Positions 1 to 11,765 of a stretch of 64,000 nt of DNA are shown here, piece after piece (position 1 is the first letter of the stretch; the number at the start of each line of letters is the position of its first letter). A program made the translations under genes and the position numbers. Origin of the DNA: Golubevia sp. BC0850 (Eukaryota > Basidiomycota > Exobasidiomycetes > Golubeviales > Golubeviaceae); contig JAAVVG010000026.1 in NCBI GenBank assembly GCA_012976225.1, forward strand, positions 129,056 to 193,055, read 5' to 3'. The notes under the pieces were generated by a model. It did no database searches. It had not been told where the DNA came from and worked only from the letters and a program-made list of their open reading frames with translations.

Positions 1-1265
1 TTAAAATATAAATAGATTCAGGCAACACATGCTTCACTACATTAGCTGCTACAGGTGCAAGCCCGCGTACTCTTCTATCCACTAGTAAATACTTTGTTAG
101 TCTACAAGCAGATCAAGCTCTGGTTCACGATCAGTCAACCTATTCAAAGGGATGTCGTAGGAGAAGAGGTCACAAGAGAAAGAGTTCATGGACTGACAGC
201 TGTGGAAGACAAAGAAGGATCGATCTGCATGTCGTTCTCTTGCCTAGCTCTGAAGTCTTCTTCTCTCACTTTTTCAAGCGGGCTGAATACCTAGTTCAGA
301 GAGGCCACTGCTTGCTGGCCGCAGATTTTCTAAAGAGGCTCTGATATTTCAGTTGCTGGGCAAGCATCAGATATGTGGGAGTGGAATCGGGTAGGACTGC
401 TCGAGTTGGCACGAGAAACTAGCCTCGAGTCGAAAGCAATTCGATCTCTCTTTGTAACCAACATCAGGTTCTCGAATTCGGTCCAGAGAACGTCATGAAG
501 TTAAAGGGTGGAAGAATCGGGTAAGGTTTTACGATGCTCTCTTCTCTGAAGATCCGCTTTAATCGTTGATAATCCAGGCTTTCTCTTCAGCTTTCCTGGT
601 GCTTCTTTGTGTGGTTTCAAGACTTTTGTGTGGCCAGCAATCAAATTTTTTTCATACGGCTAAAAGTTGTCTGATCTGAGTGAAACAATGTCCTCTTCTC
701 ATCTCATTGATCTGAACCTCGATGCAACATAACCCTAACCCTGATTTGATGGGGTATGTTCAAAGATCAATTTCACCAACTCTTGTATACAATTTCACTC
801 TAAAACAGCTCTTTCCTTTCTACCGATAGGGATAGAAGACCTTTAGAAGGGGAAGGTGGCGGAGGAAAAGTAGCGTCAACTCACATACTCACACCGCCAC
901 GCACTGCTTTTTCATCCCGTACGTTGTCTCCTTCATTTCCTTCATAAGATTCCTTGATCATGTCTCATATCTCTTGGAACATGTACACACTCCTCATTTG
1001 GGGCGACTGAGGGGAGCTTAGCTTTTGCTTCTTGATCTTCTCCTGACCTAATCCCTGATTTCTGGCAATACGGACAGAAAGTTTTAGAGGTCCCATCGAG
1101 AGGATTCAGACTCACGGTCGACCTCTCTTTGAAACAGCTAGGTCGCGTATTTTCTCCCACGCTTGGTTAGTGGTTTTCAAGTTTCTCTCCCTCGTCCCAC
1201 TTTGCTTCCTTCTCCCTCGACAGAGTTCGAAAATGGCCAACATCAATTAACGGCATGCAGAGGAC
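1..1265. other. Intergenic or unassigned
   Basis: I see no convincing gene here. Open frames are short and carry no recognisable domain. A 13-base stretch near 731-743 resembles two telomere-type repeats (CCCTAA), which is too short to mean anything. Confidence 0.4.
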
Positions 1266-2423
1266 ATGGAAAGGAATGAAAAGCAGTGGAGCAAGGTCAC
1301 AAAGTTCGGAGATCTGGAACTATTCGACGAAAGAAGTGGTAGCACTCTAGAAGATGTTCCAATCAAAGCTTCATTGAACAACATCGATCAAGATGAGGTG
1401 ATGGCGCTTCTACTCAAATCAAGAGAAACTCTTTGTAACGTCAGTCTGGATTTCCTTCCACGTTTCCTTCAGAATGCACGCTCCCTAGAAGATTACCAAG
1501 ATCTCATCAGTCAACCTCTCACCGCTCCAAGTCGGGAATTGGCAGAACTTTCCTGGGACTTTCCGAACCTGGTCTCATTCAAACTCTTGACGACGGGCCA
1601 GTCAGGATCATCAGAACCATCGGTTCGACTTTGGAGCCGGTAGTGCCAGAGAGCGATGAAGCGATGAGTAAAAGGATGAAGGAAGAGGAAAGGAATCAAG
1701 AGGTAACCCAACCAAGGAGAAATTCGAAACCACTCTCAGAGAATCTAAAAAGTCTTTGGATGAACAACGCAGCTCCAATCTTCTCTTCCTTCCACTTGGA
1801 TCATCCTCTCCCAGCAAGCCTCTGCTCTCAACATTCACACTGAATGGTCTGACTAATCTTCCTAGCATTGGAAAAGAACCCTCACTCCCTGTTCTCCCAA
1901 CTTGAAGCATCTAAGAATCGGAGAGTTTGAACACTGGGTTTCTTTCTTTCACGAAGACATGGAAGCAGCAAAGGAACTCGAACCTCTTCATTTCTCAAGT
2001 CTTCAAGTATTGGAACTACCCACAACTCCTGGATATCCCACATGGATTTCAATTTCAACTACTTCATGCCTCAGTCTCAATCAAGAAGATCTACCTGAAG
2101 ACACGCCAAACGTAAAGGAGCTCTAGATCAAAGGCAAAAGTTGGGAGCAGTTGGCGGAAGAATGCCCTTCTTTGGAGAGGATTAGGCTTGAAGGAGGTTA
2201 TTATGACGACGAACCAGCTGGAGTGGAATATATGAAGGTCATCAAGGAACGGAAGAAAGCTGCTGAGAAAGGAATCAAGGTGGACGGGATCCAAATGTCT
2301 AAAATCAAAGAACTTACGCTTGACTTTGAGGACTACGAGTCAATTCTGCAGGATCTCAGGGGATCGGTAGAAGAGGTGATCAATTTAGAACCGGGAAAGG
2401 GATATGTAGAAGTCAGGATATAA
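1266..2423 (+). pseudogene. F-box/LRR-like protein, broken (copy 1)
   Basis: A leucine-rich-repeat-like coding stretch starts at the ATG at 1266 and stays similar in style to the two other family members in this window (7005-7905 and 44975-45635). The reading frame is interrupted. The first segment stops at 1643, the middle segment is readable only by changing frame, and the third (1902-2126) is separated from the fourth (2151-2423) by one in-frame TAG at 2124. The C-terminal motif LRGSVEEVINL is shared with copy 2 (LRGLVEEVIDL), which establishes the family. Such proteins usually act as substrate adaptors of SCF ubiquitin ligases, but no F-box is visible here. Unrecognised introns could explain part of the frame changes, but not easily the TAG within otherwise continuous LRR sequence. 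Confidence 0.55.
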
Positions 2424-3060
2424 CTTGTGAGTTCGCGAATCTGCTGGATGAGAGCTTTGATTTTCAAGGTTCCTCTCACCGAGATAGCTGACATGTTGAC
2501 ATCTCATTATTTCTTTCCTTTTTGTCTTTCTCTTCTCCAGACCGAAAATCGATTCTCCGTTCACTTAATTCGAGGGCAGCGAGACATAGCAGATGAGCAA
2601 GGTGGATGTGCCAATTTTCAATTCTTTCCAAATGCATCTCACAATCATGTCACTTGACATCTCGTTCAGTAATTGACACTGGCTTCTCAGTTACTTGAAA
2701 GGCAGTAGTAGTTCCTTTGAGGGTGGCAAGAGAGCTTTGTCGCACAGCTGGAACAATGAATCGATGTCACTTCCTGGCTACGCACCCGTCATACCTCAAG
2801 CATGAAACAAAGATATCAAATTGAATTAAACCACTTGAGTAGTGAAAACTGACTTTTACACGATACGTAGAATCGAGCAGAGGATTGTTGTAGAATGATA
2901 GGACTTTTCCGGCTCATCGGCTTGCAATTTGTGTTGCTCTCTCGATGAGATCTTGAACTTTCTTCTGCTCACACGACCATCACATCACACCCAAACAAGA
3001 GATTCTCCCTAGGAAATCAGGAAGGGACGACTGAGTAGAAGAAAGAGATTAACAGGAAAG
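2424..3060. other. Intergenic
   Basis: No supported gene. This stretch is probably the 3' flank of the broken F-box/LRR gene and the promoter of the downstream Stealth gene. Confidence 0.4.
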
Positions 3061-6000
3061 ATGTACAGGCACAGGAAGCCAGTTGAGCATCAAGCAGCTG
3101 TGGATGGAGATTCAACTTCTTCTTCTCAATCCATCGAATCAACTCATCATCAACCCTTTTACCCTTCTCGAAATCCAATCCGAACTCGACCAAGATCGAT
3201 TCATAATTTTCAAGATGATTCAGAAGAGTTTTACTTGGATTCAATTGGGGCGACTTCATCTTCTTCTCCATTCCTATCTTCCTCTGATTCAGATTCCATT
3301 CCAAAATCTTCAAAGAAGATCAAGCCTAATAACAAACGATTAACTCTACTACTTTCACTCTCTTTAATCTCCATTTCAACCCTTTGCTTCCTCTATTTCA
3401 AGTACCTCAATTCTCTTGGACGCACAAGCAATTTCAGACCTTCCAATCCTCAATCCACTTCTTCTTCTTCATCTTCTACTCCCATCAAAACCAAAGAATC
3501 AGCTGCAGATGCCGTTGTACAGCAGATATCCGATCAGCTTCCACCAGGAGTTCATCTCTATCCTCAATCTAACAAGCAGAACCAGCTTCTACCAGAACTT
3601 CCACTCCAGTATCACAGACCTCCTCTTCTTCTCCAGCCTTTCCTTTATCCTCCTACCTCAAAGCGAAGGTCTGTTCAGAGTATAAAGGCATTAGAACCGA
3701 CACTCGACAATCAAGAATGTTCAGAAGCTTGGATTGGCAGAGGTGAGATCTGTGAGGCGCTCAAGGTCAAATTTGGAAATGGAGATGGAGCTCAAGATGG
3801 AGAGACATCATCTCAGTCGAGCATAGAGGCTTGGAAAGATAGGAAGGTAGACGTGGTTTGGACTTGGGTCAATGGAAGTGATTCAAGACATCAAGTGAGC
3901 AGAAGGATGTATCATTCGAAGCCTTTCGGGAGCTGGGCCGATAATCCTACAGACCCAGATTTCTTCCAAAAGATGGCAATGCTCTCCAAGGTCTCCATTC
4001 AGAAAAGAGCAAATGACCCTACCAAGAGACCTCCTCAAGCTCCAAAGTTTAAAGTAGATGACTCCGACAACCGTTTCAGGGAATCAGATGAACTGAAGGA
4101 ATCGATGAGAACCTCTGTCTTTCATCTTGGAAACCAACTTGGAACGATGCACATCATCTCTCCGGATTATGCTGCTCCTGCAGAGCTTCAAGATCAAGAT
4201 AGAAAGCGATCGGAAGGAAAGAGAGAGACCCAAGACCAAGATGTTAATCATAGAAGAGTCAAGAATTCAGCAGCTGGAAGATTAGAAGTTAGAGCTCCAA
4301 TTCAAGATTTACCTCCTTTCAAATTCCCTTCAGATACAGAATTAGCCTCCAATGAATCTTCAGATTTCTTCAGATCTAAAGAGAATGGGAAATTTAGAAT
4401 GGGTCAACTTCCAATCTGGCTCGATAGCCTTCATCCAGACGTCGCTGTTGGAGAGCGAGCTAGATTGAGAAATTCAGTCTCATCAACCCAAGTCAAGGAA
4501 TTTAGAGTCAGAGTTCATCATGATTGGGATGTTTTCACCTATAATTTTTTGCTCAATCCTGACAGAGAGATGACTAAAGAGGAGGAAGAAGAGGAAATGG
4601 AAGAAGTCTCAAAATGGAAGAAGGAAGTCTTACCAACTTTCAATTCTATGGCTGTAGAAAGTATGATGGGAGATTTGACTGGCTTGAGTGAAGACTTCGT
4701 GAGTAGTGGAGCTCCAAGTGGCTAGGTACGGCCACTCTGACGTTGAAAACTGGTTCACTTACATTCAATCCCTTCTCCATCTCAGATTTCCAGCAACGAC
4801 GACTTCTTCTTTGGAAGGAATCTTTCGATCTCGGATTTCAACTCTCCCCTCTATGGTCTCATCTTCCATTTCCAACCAGATCTACTAGTCGGCTCTACTA
4901 AGCCGGGATCCCCTCCATCTCTGACGGGAAACGGAGAATGGCCAGGACTCAATAATGCTGGATGGCTTCTTTCTCAAAGGTTTGGAAAGAGAGATCGACC
5001 TTACGTGGCTCATGTTCATCGAGCTTATTCAAGACCGCTTCTTTTGGAGATGAGAATGATCTGGGGAAAGGAATTCTTCGAAGCTTCCAAAGCTAGATGG
5101 AGGGGCGAAGGAGGAAGAGACATCGTCAATCAGTTCCTGTTTTCTCATTTTGTCATCGAAAGGCATCGAGAGGCTCTACTCTGGGGTTTTTTGGTCGGAA
5201 GAATTGACAGGAATGGAGATGGTCTCCTGGATGAACTGGAGTACGACGAAGCTCTCAGATTAATGGGAATTAGTGAAAAGGCTATGAAGTTTTGGAAGGA
5301 TTCTCTGGCCAATCCGCATGACAATCCTCTTCCTAATTTGAAAATACCAGTCAGATTACCTCAAAGATCCACTCTTTCTCCAAATCAAGTTTCAGATAAT
5401 TTCAGGTCGATTGGGATGTCAGAATTCAAACAAACGAATTTAACTTTCAGTTCGCAAGATGGCTACCCTTTCTTGATGGGGATCAACCCTTACGTTCAAT
5501 CCAACCCCCCAGCTGTCGGAGCTGGTCAGACCTCTATTCAACTCAATGGAGGAAAGGAATACGAGCCCTACCCACACTTCGTTCCGACCGAGAAAACCAA
5601 GTACCGATTCGGCGAAGACCTTCAGATGCTGGACCCGATGGATCGACCTAATCCCAATGGAGCAAAAGCTGCCAAGGCTTCAATGCTTTCGAATTCTCTA
5701 CTTCCCGATGCAGAGCCAGTCGCTGGAGGAGCTTCAGTCAAGAAACCTAGTCGAGGAGATGATTTCAAGAAAGCAGCTTGCTCGATCGATTTGAATGAAT
5801 GTCTTGTCAGACATTTCGTAAGAGGTTCAAAGGTTCAGACTCAAGATGTCTTCAAGAAATTTGCTTTCGAAGAGCAGCAATGTGGGGATTGTTTGCTTCT
5901 TCAACTTTTACGTAAATCTGGACAGAGTGGTTTCTCAGCTTTCCTTCCTTCTAAAGGTCAACTCTTCCCCGCTCAAGACCACCTGTCGCCTTTGAAAAGC

Positions 6001-6480
6001 TTCAAGTCTGCTCCTCATCTTCCTCTCACTAAGATTTCCGGAACTGCTGCTTCTGAAGAGAAGGATGATGACGGTCAAGTAATCGAGCAGCCTGACTTCT
6101 CTCTGAAGGCAGTTGGTAAATCGACTGGATGGGAGAATGGGGATATGAGAGACTTCTCAAGGAGGTTGATCGCAAGATACACTTACGGTATCGGTGAGTT
6201 TTCAGTTCAACGTCTGATGTCTTCGACACAAAAACTGACGCTGCTCTCTCTTATTTTTTCTCTCTCTCTCTCTTTTTGTCAAGGTGACACTCCGATCAGA
6301 TTCCTCTCCCTTCAAAACCCAATTGGATCAATGGCTCTACTCAGAGATCTCGGTGAAAATCTACCTGCTCTTTATGCCCTCAACGACGACTTGGGAGACC
6401 GAGCTGGGGAGGGCTTTATGAAATATCTGGTTCATTCTTTATTGGATGGAAGATATCCAAAGATGGACTTTGAACTCTGA
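3061..6480 (+). CDS. Stealth-family glycosyl-phosphotransferase, Xpt1-like (paralogue A)
   Basis: Three exons (3061-4698, 4786-6193, 6284-6480) encode about 1080 residues. The N-terminus is cytosolic and basic, followed by one membrane segment near residues 95-115, giving a type II Golgi topology. The Stealth signatures appear in order: CR1 as VDVVWTWVNGSD (about 263-274), FRESDELKESMR, CR2 with LPTFNSMAVES, then NDDFFFG directly after intron 1, CR3 and CR4 (HREALLWG). A canonical EF-hand loop, DRNGDGLLDELE, sits at about 687-698, as also occurs in GNPTAB. Members transfer sugar-1-phosphate; the fungal example Xpt1 of Cryptococcus is a xylosylphosphotransferase acting on glycans in the Golgi. 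The donor sugar here is not known. Intron 2 is 90 nt with no stop in frame, so its retention would add 30 residues without breaking the protein. A paralogue lies at 51801-55090. Confidence 0.85.
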
Positions 6481-7004
6481 GAATCTCCCAAACTCTCTAA
6501 ACTCTCTATTCAGTAAATAATCAAGACACTCTCTCGTGGCTTCGTGATCTTTAATTCTTTGTCCCATGTTGCTTCCTCGCATTTTCTGTACGTCTCGTTG
6601 CTTTCAAACATAATCATCATGTATGTCATTTTCTATTTCTCATTGCAATGGTTACACGGTTTTCATCCTTTAAGAACGAACAAACTCGAGCACGAAGACG
6701 ACTGAGCTACGTTCTTTTCCCTCCCACCTCACCTCTGCCATCATCGCATCCATCGTCTCTCTCTTTTCTGCTGCATTCTTTATCTGTTCAGCGTCTCCAT
6801 TTCCCGCTCTTCAACCACTTCTCCAGATAGTCAGCTGAGCTTCTTCCAGGATTTTAACAGATTCCAGTTGAGAGCAGAGTTTGTTCCCCTGCTATTAGAG
6901 GATGCAAAGACGGCGGACAAGAAGGGAGAAGGAAGGGATTCAGTTTTGGTTCAAGACAGATCCTTTTGAACTCATCAACATTCCAGCATTCCAGCTCACC
7001 TTTC
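6481..7004. other. Intergenic (convergent 3' ends)
   Basis: This lies between two converging genes. It holds pyrimidine-rich sequence and no supported gene. Confidence 0.4.
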
Positions 7005-7905
7005 TCAATACTCTAGATCGATAAAGTATGGACAATCTAAGAGATCGATGACCTCTTCTACCAGTCCTCTGAGTACAGCTGATAGGGCGGGAAGAGTAGC
7101 TTCTCAATTTGAACCATCTTGACACCTTGAATCTCTACTCCATCTTTTTCGGATTCTTTCTTTCCTTCTCACCCAGATACGAGGCACGAGAATGTCTCTC
7201 CTCCAGCCATCTGCAGTCTCAACGTCTTGATGGAGCAGATCTGAGAGCAGTGGCCAAGCTGAAATCGACCATCTTGGGTTGTAAGCGAAGGAACGGAGTG
7301 ATCTCAAAGCGCCTAGATCCCAGTCGACACAGGAGATCGAGCCTGTGCCGAGTGAGTGGTAATCGAACAAGAGAACCTTGAGGCTTGAATTGGTACCCAT
7401 GAGATCAACATCGCTGCCAGCCCAAGATGAGAACCGAAAACGAGGTGACGGTTTCTCAGGATGCCAGATCATGAGCTTCCTGAGAGATCTCATCTCGCCG
7501 GCCAGTCTTGAAACCTTGACGTAGCAACTGCGACTTGCGGAAATATGCAAAACTAGTGAAGAGAGGCTAGTGGTGGATTGAGTGATGATTTTGAGGAGAT
7601 GGTCTAGATTCTCTTCCCCAAGTCTTTTGTTCCGACTGTTCCGATCTCTGGGGTACTTGATAATAGTCAGGTGCTTGAGGAATTCTCCTGATTTGACGTA
7701 GAAGAGGTCTAGCATTGATGGACACCAGACCGGACGACCTTCTCGGTCCTGAGTGAATTCAAAGGTTCTCCAGAGAGCTTTGTAAGCTTCGATGATGTCC
7801 CTCCATTCCTTGCAGACTTCTCTAGTAGACACGACTTCGAAGGGAGCTGAGTCTTGAGAAGACCAGAGACATGACCTCGGAGGGGATCGTAGACGTTTCA
7901 GGCAT
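7005..7905 (-). pseudogene. F-box/LRR-like protein, broken (copy 2)
   Basis: On the minus strand an ATG at 7905 opens an F-box: IPSEVMSLVFSRLSS, then after a one-base frame change around 7840-7845, FEVVSTREVCKEWRDII. The alternation of L/I/V, ending VCKEWRDI, is the classic F-box pattern. About 240 residues of LRR-like sequence follow, to 7104. A further frame change is needed to reach the family C-terminus LRGLVEEVIDL and a TGA at 7005. The F-box would bind Skp1 in an SCF ubiquitin ligase. At least two frame breaks suggest a decayed gene, although sequencing errors or unusual introns are possible alternatives. Confidence 0.6.
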
Positions 7906-8521
7906 GGTGAAAGGTCTGGAGAAGGAGAAAGAACGCGAAGAGAAGGGAGGAAGATCAGTTATCAGTCCAGTACATCGCTACATCGAGGGCGCGAGTCAGT
8001 ATGGAGACCTCCTCAGAGATCTGATATAGCGAATGAGTTTGTGGTGTGTTGTATGCGAAGTGAAGTGATGGAGGTCTGGAGAGGCAGGGCGAAGGCAGAA
8101 AGGCAGAGTAGAAGATCGTTAGCTATCAAGAACGCTCTCTCCCTTCAAGGTGGTGATTGTAAGATGGGGACTCGTCTCTTTACCATTCCAGCTGGATACT
8201 CTCAGGCTAACCAGAGCAGACGAGGTAAGGCTAAGCGTCGCTGTCCACATCCCTTTTCGATTTTCGTTAACCGTGATTCAGCTCCTTTGGTCTCTCCCCA
8301 TCTTCCCCCACTCTCTCTTCTGAATTAAGTTCTCGAAGAAGCTACGATACTCACCAACAATTGCTGGTCGCTCCGAGAGTGATTTGATTCGATGGATTGT
8401 TCTGGAAGAAGAGATCGATCTCATTTCGCTTCGCTCCCACACCGAACAGTCCGAACTTTCTGCAGGTTCTTCTTCAACACAGCATCACATCAAACTCCCA
8501 AATTTCAACAGGATTGGAGAA
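7906..8521. other. Intergenic (divergent 5' flanks)
   Basis: This is the shared upstream region of the broken F-box gene and the MCT transporter. Short frames are present but none has recognisable content. Confidence 0.4.
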
Positions 8522-10637
8522 ATGTCATCAACTTCTCTGGAAGCCAATTTTCACCAAGAAGAGATTTCAAGGAACATTCTAAAGGAGGAGAGGAAGTCGA
8601 ACGAATTTGGTCTTGTGACTCACCCAGCTTCTTCAAACCGAAAGGAATCTTTCACCTCTCAACGCTCTTCTGATCCAACGATCCAAAGGTCTGAAGTAGA
8701 AGATATCCATATGTCAAGTCTTGGACAGCAAGATCAAGTTTTGGAAGACGGGCAGCTTACTCGAGAAGATCCTTCAAGCCAACTGAGTTCGAATCTTCCA
8801 TCAAGAACTTCCACCAACAATACCTTCCTTCCTCCTGTAGATGGTGGAAAACAAGCTTGGGCTTTTCTAGCAGCTGCTTTCGTTCTCGAATTCAATGTCT
8901 GGGGCTTTGTTAGTGTTTTTCTTGCAGGCTGCTTTTCTTCAAGCTTTGCTGATTCCAATCCCCCTTTTCTCTTCCCTCACAGGTCTTCTCATACGGAGTC
9001 TTTCAGTCCTTCTATTCTGGATCCTTTTCTCCTTTCCTTTCGGCTTCAGGAGCACCGCCAAGTTCCGCATTTGTTTCTGCAATCGGCACACTAGGAATCG
9101 CTCTCCCTTACTGTGTCCCCGTCGTTCTTTCAAACCTCTTCTCTCTGAGACCCTATTGGGTGAAACCTTTGATGCTACTAGGTCTGGTCCTCACCTGTCT
9201 CAGCATGTTCGCTGGAAGTTTCTCTAAATCAGTTGGCTTTCTATTAGTCACTCAAGGGATCGGATTTGGACTCGGTGGAGGACTCCTCTTTGCCCCAGTG
9301 ATGCTTTGGTTGCCAGAATGGTTCTATCAAAAAAGAGGTTTAGCGACTGGAATTGTTTTCTGTGAGTCATGATTGTAGAGCCAGCTCAGCTGCTCTGATA
9401 CTGATAATCTTGCCCCGTTTTGCACAGCTGGAGCCGGACTTGGAGGAGTTGTCTTTCCTCTGATCATCAACGGTCTACTTACAACTGCTGGATTCAACTG
9501 GACTCTGAGGTTCTTCAGTCTGTTCTTCTTGGTCACTCTGGGACCTGCTGCTTTCTACACTCATCCTAGAGTTGTTGTCAGAGCTCCTGTTCAAGATCCT
9601 TCAGATCCAAGCCTTCTTTCAACAGAAGGTCTCAAGGGTTTCTTCAAGAGTTTGGTTCCTTTGATTCCCAAAGCAAGAGATTATGCTTTCATTACCGATT
9701 CAAGCTGGATGGTTGTTGTGAGTCATGAGATCCAAGAAAGAGAAAGAGAGACAGCGTCGACTCGTGTCTGACTTCTCTTCTAACTTTTTTCTTTCCTCCA
9801 ACAGGCTACAGTCCAATTCATTCAATCCATTTGTTATTTTGCAGTCTCTCTCTATATCGTCGATTATTCTGTTTCAGTCGGTGCCTCGTGAGTCAAAATT
9901 CGGTCCACCGATTTCCAAAGCAACAAATCTTACCATTCTACCTCTCACCCTTCCTGCTTTCAGCTCGTCCCTCTCAACCGGTATCCTCTCAACATTCAAC
10001 GCTGCCACAATTTTAGCGCAGACCGGTACGGGATACCTAGTAGATCGAATGGCTTTCCCAATCGTCATGGCTATCTCATGCGCTTCCGCCAGCTTGACAG
10101 CCTATCTTCTTCTAGGATTTGCAAACACCCTTCCTTTGATCTTTATTTTCGTGGTTCTTTTTGGTCTAGTTGCTGGTGGATTCTTCGCTACCGTGTCTGG
10201 AGGAGGCCCAGAGATTGCCAGGCGAAGGAACTCTCCAATCTCTAGAGTCATTTATTCTTTGATGATGGTTAGGGGTGAGTCTATCTCTCTTCCCCTTTTT
10301 TGGATCTTACGTCGTTGCTCACTCGTTCTTTGCTTCTCCTCGTCAGGCCTTGCGTCCATTACCGGTCCTCTAATCGCTGCTTCACTTTATAGGTCGGATC
10401 TTCAAGGACAATCTGGTGGATATGGTTCCCATGGATTCGCCCCTTTAGTACTGTTTGTGGGAAGGTGGGTCTCTATGATTCAGCTACAGAAACTTTGGAT
10501 TGCTTTCTTCCTTTCCTTAGCTGACCTGAGACGTTTTCCAACCTTTCCTCTCCCATTCCTTCAGTGGAATGGCAATCTCCTGCATCATTTCCAGTTGTTT
10601 CCAATATCTCAAAAAGACCGTGACAGTAGACCAATAA
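8522..10637 (+). CDS. MCT/MCH-type major facilitator transporter (paralogue 1)
   Basis: Seven exons (8522-8908, 8983-9361, 9428-9717, 9805-9887, 9964-10274, 10347-10464, 10565-10637) join in frame to about 546 residues. The start is the first ATG in the frame. An acidic, Ser-rich cytosolic N-terminus of about 100 residues ends in PPVDGGKQAWAFLAAAF, the MCT family signature DGG-x-aW at the first membrane helix. The helices then follow the 12-TM pattern, with GLLFAPVMLWLPEWFYQKRG matching the conserved region after TM4 (an Arg-Gly where family members have KRR-lA-x-G). Fungal members (Mch proteins) carry monocarboxylates, riboflavin or unknown substrates across the plasma or vacuolar membrane; the substrate cannot be assigned here. 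A related gene lies at 30942-33157. Confidence 0.85.
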
Positions 10638-11213
10638 GGCAAAACCAACATCCCCAATTCAATAGTGTTGATATATGTACAAAAACCATCTCAAGGGTAA
10701 ATCAAAAACTTTCGTCACCTTCATCTTTTTCTTCTAATCTACCTAAGTCTACCAGCTTGTAGGCTTCCACTATTTCTAACCTTCCCATCACTGCCCGGAG
10801 AATCTTTTAGATGGTCTGTAAGTAACGATTCAGTTGAAGCTCCAAAGATTGAGTGTTCTTCTGAATCTGGAGATGGAGATCTAGATGCTGGAATGGTTGG
10901 TAGAGAGATTGAGACTGAGGAGAAAGGGTTGAATTCTTCTGATTGGAGCAATCTTCGGATCTGGAGGGGAGGAAATGAGGGAGGGAGAGAGGGTGGAAGG
11001 GAAGGAGATGATGATTAGAAGGGGTGGGTAGGAGAAGCATAGTCCTGGCGCCCCTCTAAGAGCCAAGGTTTCATCTAACATATCCAAGTCTTAACAGGAT
11101 ACTTTAGCTCTGTTGACCGAAGGAAGAGAGATAGATTGGCAGAGACCAGAGAAGCTTGCTTCTTCTAGACTTCTTTGCCTTTGCCTCCCTTTCTTGCGAG
11201 CATGCTCCCTTCT
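10638..11213. other. Intergenic (convergent 3' ends)
   Basis: This separates the 3' ends of the transporter and the small mitochondrial protein gene. No supported gene is seen. Confidence 0.4.
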
Positions 11214-11612
11214 CTAGTCATCGAGCCCAGACATTTCTGATGATCCAAGTAAGTAGCTCACTGGACTGAAACAATGTTCCCTCTCTCCAAAGTCAGCCCA
11301 AAGAACAAAGTAACTTGTGCTAACTACGGCCAAAATGCCACCCAACAATTGAGCCCCTCTCTGCCACCTGGAAGGTAATGGACCTCCCTGATCAGGTTTG
11401 GTGACTCTTCTGAAGTAAGTCTCATTCCGTGAAAGAGTCGGCTTTGTGCTGGCTAATTGAGATTGAGTTGAAGAAGAAGAAGTGGAGTTCAGACGCAAGG
11501 AAGAAGTCGAAGGTAACCGACTTGACGTTGAAGGGACTAGCTGCAATCCTAGATTCAAATGGTGAGATCTGAGAGAAGTTCTGAGCATCGTCCGAGATGA
11601 AATTGAAAGCAT
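11214..11612 (-). CDS. Small predicted mitochondrial single-pass membrane protein
   Basis: The likely start is the ATG at 11612, because it opens a Ser/Arg/Leu-rich, acid-free N-terminus typical of a mitochondrial presequence. A conserved-looking block NETYFRRVTKPDQ follows, then one membrane segment (LLGGILAVVSTSYFVLWA) and DFGEREHCFSP. I do not recognise the family; the layout suggests an inner-membrane protein. The C-terminus is uncertain. The unspliced frame ends at 11214. Removal of a 25-nt GT...CAG stretch (11237-11261) would instead give a Lys-rich tail ending at 11166. The first upstream in-frame ATG would place a hydrophobic stretch before the presequence and is less likely. Confidence 0.55.
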   Translation of the reverse strand: MLSISSRTMLRTSLRSHHLNLGLQLVPSTSSRLPSTSSLRLNSTSSSSTQSQLASTKPTLSRNETYFRRVTKPDQGGPLPSRWQRGAQLLGGILAVVSTSYFVLWADFGEREHCFSPVSYLLGSSEMSGLDD

Positions 11613-11741
11613 TTCGACCAAGGAGGATGAGAGTAAGAGTAACTGGGTGGGTAGGACAAAGCAGAGGATGAATTGAGAACTCTCCTCCCTCCTTAAGACC
11701 ACTACTGGCTATCAATTCTGAAATCTAAGAATTAGTGAATT

Positions 11742-11765
11742 GATGGCATACGATGTCATCACTTG
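11742..11765 (+). promoter_or_regulatory. Short upstream ORF overlapping the carrier start codon
   Basis: ATG at 11742 opens a seven-codon frame ending at TGA 11763-11765, out of frame with, and overlapping, the carrier ATG at 11753. If it lies in the mRNA leader it could lower initiation at the main start. Confidence 0.35.

Noticed and set aside
731-743. Telomere-like CCCTAACCCT sequence, also at 55291-55303
   Set aside because: Only about two units each, inside ordinary sequence; expected by chance in 64 kb.
2110-2126. A 15-nt GTAAAG...TAG stretch at the in-frame stop of copy 1 as an ultrashort intron
   Set aside because: It has no branch point and is far too short; a nonsense change in a decaying gene is simpler.
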